A stretch of 64,000 nucleotides of DNA from positions 21,247,477 through 21,311,476 of the forward strand of contig CM067317.1 of the NCBI GenBank assembly GCA_034231615.1, written 5' to 3'. The notes beneath the pieces were generated by a model. That model did no database searches. It was not told the origin of the DNA and saw only the letters and a list, made by a program, of their open reading frames with translations. Of this stretch, positions 35,601 through 44,600 are shown piece by piece; the first letter of the stretch is position 1; every line of letters begins with the position of its first letter. This DNA comes from Meghimatium bilineatum. Lineage: Eukaryota > Mollusca > Gastropoda > Stylommatophora > Philomycidae. The translations under genes were made by a program, and so were the position numbers.

Positions 35601-38600
35601 TAAAGAGTACTTCAATAAAGAAAATTGTAAATATCAATATGGTCACATTGCATAGAAACTGAGAATTTTCTGTCATAGATATAGAAAATATGTACTAGTT
35701 GATACAATTAATTCTAAACTGAACAGTAATTGAATTTCATATTACCAAATTATACACTAGCAAAGAATGAATGTTGGTAACAATAAAGAAGCATTAACCT
35801 TTTAGCTGCTATGGACGAGTTTACTCATTCCTCTATCTGAGGAGTATGGTAGCATAGTTGATAGCGAACTTGCTTACTATCATCGGGTTACAGCGTGCCA
35901 GGTTTGAAATTACATCTGGACAACAAAATTGTCCAGGTCATTATTTGATACCTGACACTACCGCTCCTCCAGTTGACCCAGCTGTAAATGAGTACCTGAT
36001 GCATCAGTTAAGGGAGGTAAAGACAGCAAGGAAGGGAACTGGCCACTCCACCTATTAGTTGCTGCGCCTTAGTTCATGAAGAGTTATCTTCATCCCCGAC
36101 AGCAGGTTGCTGCTATGGGGCCTACCTTTACCTTTTTACCTATCTAACTGCTATGGATGAGTTAACTTGTCTATTGTTTTCTACCTTCTCATTACTAAAA
36201 TTAATTTTACTCTGAAATTGCCAAGTGCCAGTACACATCAACCAGCCCATTATTGAGGTATACATTTTATAGTGACAATAAAAAGCAAGTGCCATGGTAA
36301 ATCTCTTATTTTTTTAACTCAAGAAAAGGAATCAGCACAGGGAAAACGAATTTAGCACTTTGGGGATTTGTCACTGAAAACAATGTTGCAGTTAATGTAG
36401 CAAAAATGTAAACTCTTAAAATCATTTCCCAAATCAATGTTAGATAAGTTGTTTTATAATTGCATGACAATAGAAAATTATTTTGTTGGGAAGAATCACC
36501 TTTCTAATCTGATGTTATGGTTTTCTTTCACACATACAAATTTATGATTCTATAGTAGTAGTATAACTTAGTAGATGCTTTACTTAAATAAAATATGAGG
36601 GTGTACAGATATGAAGCTCACTCTGCAATATTATACTATTGGTTTGTACACTTGATTTTATGATTACATAAATGGTTCTTTGTGGACAGCACAATCTGGA
36701 CAACAAGTTCAATCCGGTAAGCTAGTTAATGGTGAAAATTAACCTATTTACATTCAATGATCAAGTTAAAAAGGTATTGAGAAAATGTGAAAGATTGAGA
36801 CAGGCTATAGATTCTCTTCTGAAGCATAGTTGATCCAAGTTCAACCTGATGCCACATCATTTTGGGAAGACCCACATGGGCTCAATCTTTTCCAGCAGAT
36901 ATCAAATGACATGATTGCAGATTGCTCCCATAGCCCATTAATTAATCATGCTTCATGCTAGAGTGTTGCTGAGTCTGAAAGGTCAGCAAATAATATTGAC
37001 ACTACTTCTTGCCAAGCATGTCATAAGAGGTGACTAAGGTGATTTTGGGAAATGGAGATGGTGGTCCCATCCCATAGAGGATCAGTGGCCATGCTGAAGT
37101 CTGATGTCTCAGGTGAAAAAGGCACAGATATCACAGTTTAAGCTGTGAACTGTAACACAATGCATTCCATTCTCTGGATTACATTCTATTAACCTGTAGC
37201 AACCTAGATTAAAAATAGCCTACTTCCTCTGGCACACCACCAATTTTTATGACATCTAGTTTTTCTGAATGTGCCATTTGTTTTGTTTTTTTGCATAAAT
37301 ATTTTATTTATTGAGTTACCGGTATTGATTTTTAATTTGGTAATAGAGATAAGTGGATGTATGCTGGAAATGGTTGTGTTGTTTGTTTGTTTGTGTGTGT
37401 CAGTAGACTACAAACATAGACAATAACAAAAACACACAGACATAATTACTTACAAATTCCTGACAGGCCTAGACTAGACCTAGTCACTCACAGAGCCAAA
37501 GATGATGTTAGCCAGAAAACTCGGACTACTGACAGCAATTACATCACTAATATTATCAATATCTCCCTCATACCTTTATCTACAGTAACTACTTCACCAA
37601 AGCCTTCAAAATCATTATCAGAATCTGCATTCATGATGACATCTCAAACAATATCAGTTCCATACATGTTGAAAAGTAGACCTAGAAATAACAAACTTTG
37701 ATCTCAACATCATAGTTTATAAATGTGATAAGATCTGATAAATATTATACTGGGTCTTATATTTCCATTGCAAAAATCAGAGAGGGCCAAAATAGCAACC
37801 AATTATTACAAAACTATGATCAGAAAAGATCATGTTAGACTGTTTAACATGACAACAAATGGCTACCGGTAATTGGAATGTGTAATACACCACTCTTGGG
37901 TTTCTATCAGGAAAGGAAATATGTGACATATGCCGGCCGGTGGGTGGCTGCAGGTTAATATTCAGAAGTTTCAGAATGAATGCACAAGAAGAATTATACT
38001 TCTCAGTCTATCCCACAGTTGATCAATCTTACTCCTGTCATCTGGGACACACATTATTTTTTGTACATATCCGAGGGTTAGGCAATAACCAAGATCCTGA
38101 AAGCACTTCTAAGCATTGTATCTCTATAATATTCAAAGCTCATGCAAGTATTTATCTAACATTGCACTGATTTAACAAGGGCAGCTGTGGATGCAGATAG
38201 TATGTGAAGTTTACTGCAAGAAGACCAACATCTCCAATCACTTGCTCTCAGCTAATACAACCATCAAAATATTCATAGCACAATGTTGCAATATTCATGG
38301 CTTGGAATGCTGGGTTGTTAATACTCAAATAGTAAAGCAAAATGAATTAAACAGGTTATTATTCGGTTACTGCGGCACCCTCCACTTTGTCGGACACCCT
38401 CCGACCATTTGGTTATTTATAGTTGTTAATACTCACAGGTCATGATAGTGAGGTCAATGTTGCAGTCCCTGACATTTTGTGAGTACAAATAAGAACAAGT
38501 AGGCAGCACTTACTTTTGAGCCTGACACACATGGCTTCAGCACAGAGTTTTTGCATCACTTTGACCTATGGGGTGATACACTATCAATGGATGGACCAAT

Positions 38601-41600
38601 TCTACCATCAAACCTCTTTAGTCACTCTTATGACGCATGGCACATTATTGTGTTACTATTCTTTGGTCTCCATTTGAGCCCTGACAACATAGAAGCAAAT
38701 TTGTCAGCTTATTAATTTTCCTCATCTACATGTCCAGCAGCATAAATAAAAGTGATTTTGCATTGCAAAGCCAATTTCTTAGTTCTCTGTAGTGACTACG
38801 GGAGGAGTGCAGTATCTTAGTCGATAATGAGCTTGCTTGCTATCACCGGGTTACAGCCTGCCAGGTTTGAAACCACATCCGGACCCAAAAAAAATCAATC
38901 TGGGCCATGGTTTCTCACTTGACATGACCACTCTTCCAGTTGACTCAGCTGTAAATGAGTATGTAACGCATGAGTTAGTGGAGGTAAAGACAGCAAGGAA
39001 GGGAACTGTCCACCACACCTAATAGTTGCTGTGGCTTAGTACATGAAGAGTTGTCTTCATCCTCAACTGAAGATTGCCGCCATGGAACTTACCTTTATCT
39101 TTACTGACTCCACAGGATTTGATTGATCATAACAAATGGAATCACTCAGTATACTTGCATGAGGTCATGCGTGTTTGTAATTCCACTCAGATTAACGCAT
39201 ACAGGAAACACCTGCATCATTAGATAGTTTGTAGTTAGTTGGCACCTTTCCATATGATAGTATTATTGTTGTGCTATAAGAAATATTTTGTATCCATAGC
39301 GATGATGGATGTGACTCCTATGGCCAATCTAAGCCACAATTTATAGTTATAGTTAATTTTATAAATACCCGTAGTAATAATTGAAACATATATTGTGTAT
39401 GACAACACCAATAATACATCCAGTCATATCCCCAGTACAATGTGGACAGTCGGGTTTCAAACCATGAGCAGTTCTGACAGAGTTGTGTTTGTGAGATGGG
39501 CTCACTAAGTACTCTACCATCCAGCTGATGGTTAAGCGCCAGTTGTAAATTAAAAAAATACTTCTTTAAAAATTAGTTAAAAAAAAACAATTTTAAGTAC
39601 AAGTGTTTGAAATGAACAATACACACAGAAGAATATGGTGTACCAGCATTTCATGGAAACAATATTAAACAAGTTTTGAAAATTATGAACAAATAGGTTG
39701 ACTGTGATCAATTCGATAGTCATCTAGATATTGCCAAGAAGGTTAAGCAATGATAACCATGGATACAATTTGGATGTGTGACTAAAAGGGTTAGCTTGAT
39801 GGGCTAGCAACCCTGATATACAGGTTGTGAAGTACAGGCTGGCCTACCAGTGATATGGCTACATATGTTTACTGTTCTCACTGTTTTAATGGTATTGGTC
39901 TATTGTCTATCACCAGGTGGTGTTGTCGTAGCTTCCACACTTGCCATTGAGGGTAGGGGTTTGTGAAACGAGATGTAGTCTGCATTCCAGAGCCAAGTGT
40001 GTTGCTCTGGTTGAAGTGTAGTCAGGGTATTGGTAAAACACTGAAAGTATTTATTTATACCAACTTCAAAAATTTGATTTGTTGAACCACTGGCAGAAAT
40101 AAAACTATGACATAACAAATCTTTATTATCTGGACTACAACATGCTGGAAATCTTGTAGGATCATTGTACTGCAAGAGAGATTCAATTGAAGTTTAAGAA
40201 TGAACACTTTAAAAAGCAATAAACAGATACTGTACATTGAAAAATATGAAAAATTATACAGTGGAATCCCCATATAACAAATTGATTTAAACAGAAAACT
40301 ATTTATGCAATAACAGAAGTTTTATATTAAAGAATCTGGATCAGCAACCGTATTAAAGAATAACTAATTGGGGATTTTGAAATAAAATAATGTTGTTAAA
40401 TAGGGAATTTTGTTTTCAATTATTTCTAGGAATAAAATTAGCAGATAAGATATGTGATCATTAGAAAAGAATGGTTAATGTTCAATTTCAGTATATGAAG
40501 TTTTTGTGTGTTAAAATGTAGTCATATCTTTTACATCTATTGGATGTTCAGTTATTTTTAACTCAAACATTTTAATTATTACATATCCTTCAGGCATAAA
40601 ATTTGTTTTTTTTTGTTTCTCTCACAGTTTGTTAACACTGAACACTTTAAATTTATTTCAGTGTTTAAAAAACATTTTGACTGTGTGTCCAAGTTTGGAC
40701 CAAGAATTTCCAGTTGTATCCTTGTGAGAACTCAATTATTCAAGAAGGCTGTAACTGACGCTGGCATTGCACACTTCAGGACATTGCATGACATAACGTG
40801 CAAGTAAGTTTGCTAGATGTTCCTAACTATACTGTTGAACTTTCAACTCTCTATAGTCCATCTACTTCCATATCTTCTGAAACCACTGATATCTGTTTTC
40901 ACCTCTTGTCTGCAGGCCGTCTTCTTCAGCGTTCATTTTCAAACTCCTGTTGGATTTCTCTTGTAGCAGGATAATGGTTCTACTAGATTTCCAGCAGGAT
41001 TAGTCCATAGAATGGAAATATGCTGTGTTGCCAATTTATTTGCATCAATGGTCCAACACATCCATCTTCAGCAGGTTGCCTGCAGGAATATCTTAGTCTT
41101 CACATTTTTCTGCAGATTCTGGAATAATGTTTATCTTTTGGGTGTCTGTGACTGTCAACAACGATGCAAGACAGTGGCAAAAAAGTCAAGAATGAGTGAC
41201 CATTATTAGTTTTGAGCTTGGTGACCAGCTTGTAAGTACAAGAGCCAGTTCTCTCGTAGGGATGACTTACTATACTAGTGATATGATTACAGATGACTTA
41301 CTATACTAGTGATATGATTACAGATGACTTACTATACTAGTGATATGATTACAGATGGCTTACTATACTAGTGATATGATTACAGATGGCTTACTATACT
41401 AGTGATATGATTACAGATGGCTTACTATACTAGTGATATGATTACAGATGACTTACTATACTAGTGATATGATTACAGATGACTTACTATACTAGTGATA
41501 TGATTACAGATGACTTACTATACTAGTGATATGATTACAGATGACTTACTACACTAGCGATTTGGTTACAGATCACAGAAGTAATAAAAACATTTTAAAA

Positions 41601-44600
41601 TATTAGTTATCAATGCCAAAGTTGGATTGGTGCAAATAAATCAGCGACACAACAAATTTCTGTTCTCTGGACTACATCATGCTGAATATCTTGTAGGACC
41701 ATTGTTCTGCTATAAGAGAGATCCAGTGGGAGTTTGAGAACAGAAAAAAAAATATTTGTCTATATTTTGCAATGATGCCTACTTGTTTTCTCCACCATTT
41801 TTTTAAAGATTCTTCACTGGTGTCTATTTAGTTCTTTCTATGTGTTCTTTATTCATAGTCTATTTCAAACCTTTTATGATAAAAGTTTCCAGTAATTTAA
41901 TATTCTCTATGTTTATGGTTGGTTATGTCCAGCAGTTCATTGACTCATGTCCTGTGACCCAATATTATTGTGTGATATATGCCACACATTATGTTCCATT
42001 TATGTGGCCTTGGAGGAAGAAGCATCTTTATATTTATAAAAAAACTTTCGTTACTGCATGTTTTCCTGTGAAGGAAATAAAGGCCACTTTGACATAGCAG
42101 ATGCCGCAACATGTAAAGGAAGGATTTTGATTGTACCCCCAAAAGAAAAAACTCTGTTGCAACTGTGGATTGAATTCATGACCTCAAGAGTCTGAGAACG
42201 GCGTTCTAACCACATGGCCATGCACTCCACTGTTTATAAAGTCATACAAAAGCACATCTATGTTTATGTCATACATAAGCACCTCTATATACAAATAGTC
42301 ATACAAAAACACCCATTTATGTGATCTTGGAGGGAGAAGCATCTCTATGTTTATAAGTCATACAAAAGAACCCATTTATGTGATCTTGAAGAGAAGCATC
42401 TCTATGTTTATAAGTCATACAAAAGAACCCATTTATGTGATCTTGAAGAGAAGCATCTCTATGTTTATAAGTCATACAAAAGAACCCATTTATGTGATCT
42501 TGGAGGAGAAGCATCTCTATGTTTATAAGTCATACAAAAGAACCCATTTATGTGATCTTGGAGGGAGAAGCATCTCTATGTTTATAAGTCATACAAAAGA
42601 ACCCATTTATGTGATCTTGGAGGAGAAGCATCTCTATGTTTATAAGTCATACAAAAGAACCCATTTATGTGATCTTGGAGGGAGAAGCATCTCTATGTTT
42701 ATAAGTCATACAAAAGAACCCATTTATGTGATCTTGAAGAGAAGCATCTCTATGTTTATAAGTCATACAAAAGCACTCATTTAGCATCCGAGTTAAATAT
42801 TCTTAGCTTTATATTGAAATTTCTTTGATTCCCTACTTCAACAAAGTTTCCTCTTACCCCGGTATATTTGATATTCTTATTTTTACAACCTTTTGTTTCT
42901 CCCATCTGCCTATGTTCATACTTCTAGGTATGTGTATAATTCTACTTTCTATACTGTTGTTTCAAATAAATGGTGCAATATGTTTTTAATTATTTCTCTT
43001 ATTTTCATAATCTTTGTCTTTTACGTATATTCAAGCTATGTAAAAGTAAAGGTTGATCCCATTGCAGCAACCTGTTATCAGGGATGAAGATAACTCTTCA
43101 TGTACTAAGCCACAACAACTATTAGGTTTCCCTTCCTTGCTGTCTTAACCTCCCCTAACTCATGTGTCAGGTACTCATTTACAGCTGAGTCGACTGGAGG
43201 AGTGGTTGTATCAAGTGAGAAATCACAACCAAATTTTTTTATTAACAATTCAAGCTATACTTGTCACAATAAATAGGATTGTATATTTGTTAGTTCGTTA
43301 TTGGACCATCACCATTACACTCATATTACATATATAGATGCTACAATCTCTACTTGAGTGTATCCACAATGACTGACAGTTCCAGCTTTGTTTGTTGACA
43401 AACATTCTCCTACGCCCACAGTAACCTGCTGGCAACATCACATTTCAAGCTGAGTTTCTTTATTCTGTACATAGAAAAGAAATCACACCCTCATTAATTT
43501 CATTTGCCCATGTTGTTTCTTGTAAGGAGTTCAAAATGTTTACATGATTCATTGTTATACCACTGGACACATTAGCAGTGCAAGCCAGCTGCTCTGCTCT
43601 CTTGTTGCCCTGACCACCTACATGACCAGGCAGGAAAATGAATATGCCATAATCTAACTCCAACCTCTCGACTGCCTCAAACCACTGTTCTTAAAAGCAA
43701 CCCATTTGTACTTTTCTGATCATGCTCACCATGTCATTCAGGACATGAGTTGTCCTCTGTGTACTCATCCAGTTCAAAGCCTTGGTCACTGCCGCAGTGT
43801 TATTAGTTAGAAACAATATTGTTGAGAGTTAATCCTGGTTTTATTAATAGTGATTCAAGTTGTGAGAAGAATTGGTGTCAATTGAGAGGACCAGGAATTG
43901 TATCTCATCATCCATCCATCTAATTTTGTTAATAATTTCTGGAAATATCTAATCAATTCTGGAACCTATTTGTTGTTATTTAGAATATTTTTTAAATTTC
44001 ATTTATGTGCAGCTGTAGGAAAGCAATGCAGGGTCATTTGCAAAATCTAGATTGCCTGGTTGTTTTGTCAGGAATTAAGGAATTTGTAAGGAATAGATGA
44101 AACATCTAGACTGATATTTATAAACCTTAGTGGTCTCATATAACATTGGTAGCTGTGCTGTTATTTTCTACTTCCCATTCAGGCCCCTGCATCATACATG
44201 CGAGTTCAATCTCTAAGTGATGATACAAATGTATTGTTATGACTGAGTTAAATCTTTAAGAAATGATACAAACTACAAAATGACCATGCACGATTGTCGC
44301 ACAGGGTGATGATGCAATAGATTGAGCTGATTTTTTGAACTCCATAAGAGATATTGCACGCGAGAGTGAGACTAGCGTGGATGATGATTCTTTTTTGATA
44401 GCCAGGATTAAAGAACAGGGTTTGAAATGCAGAGTTGCTACATGTGAATTTTTTAGGGCACAGAAGAATGATGGTCAACCAGCAGAGGACTGGTACTGTC
44501 AGCAGAAGTGTAATGGCGGATACACTCAGGGAGAGATTGGAGCAACTATGGACGTGACCAGTTTGCAGTGATGATGATCCAATGACTAAATAACTAACAA

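Noticed and set aside
40628-40661. CTCTCACAG at 40627 as the acceptor of secreted-gene exon 4
   Set aside because: Splicing from exon 3 in the needed phase would meet TAA at the third codon; the TTATTTCAG at 40661 keeps the frame.
42347-42784. 145-residue open frame as a repeat protein gene
   Set aside because: It is the plus reading of a 57-59-base minisatellite; the minus strand gives a similar artefact, and it lies inside an intron.
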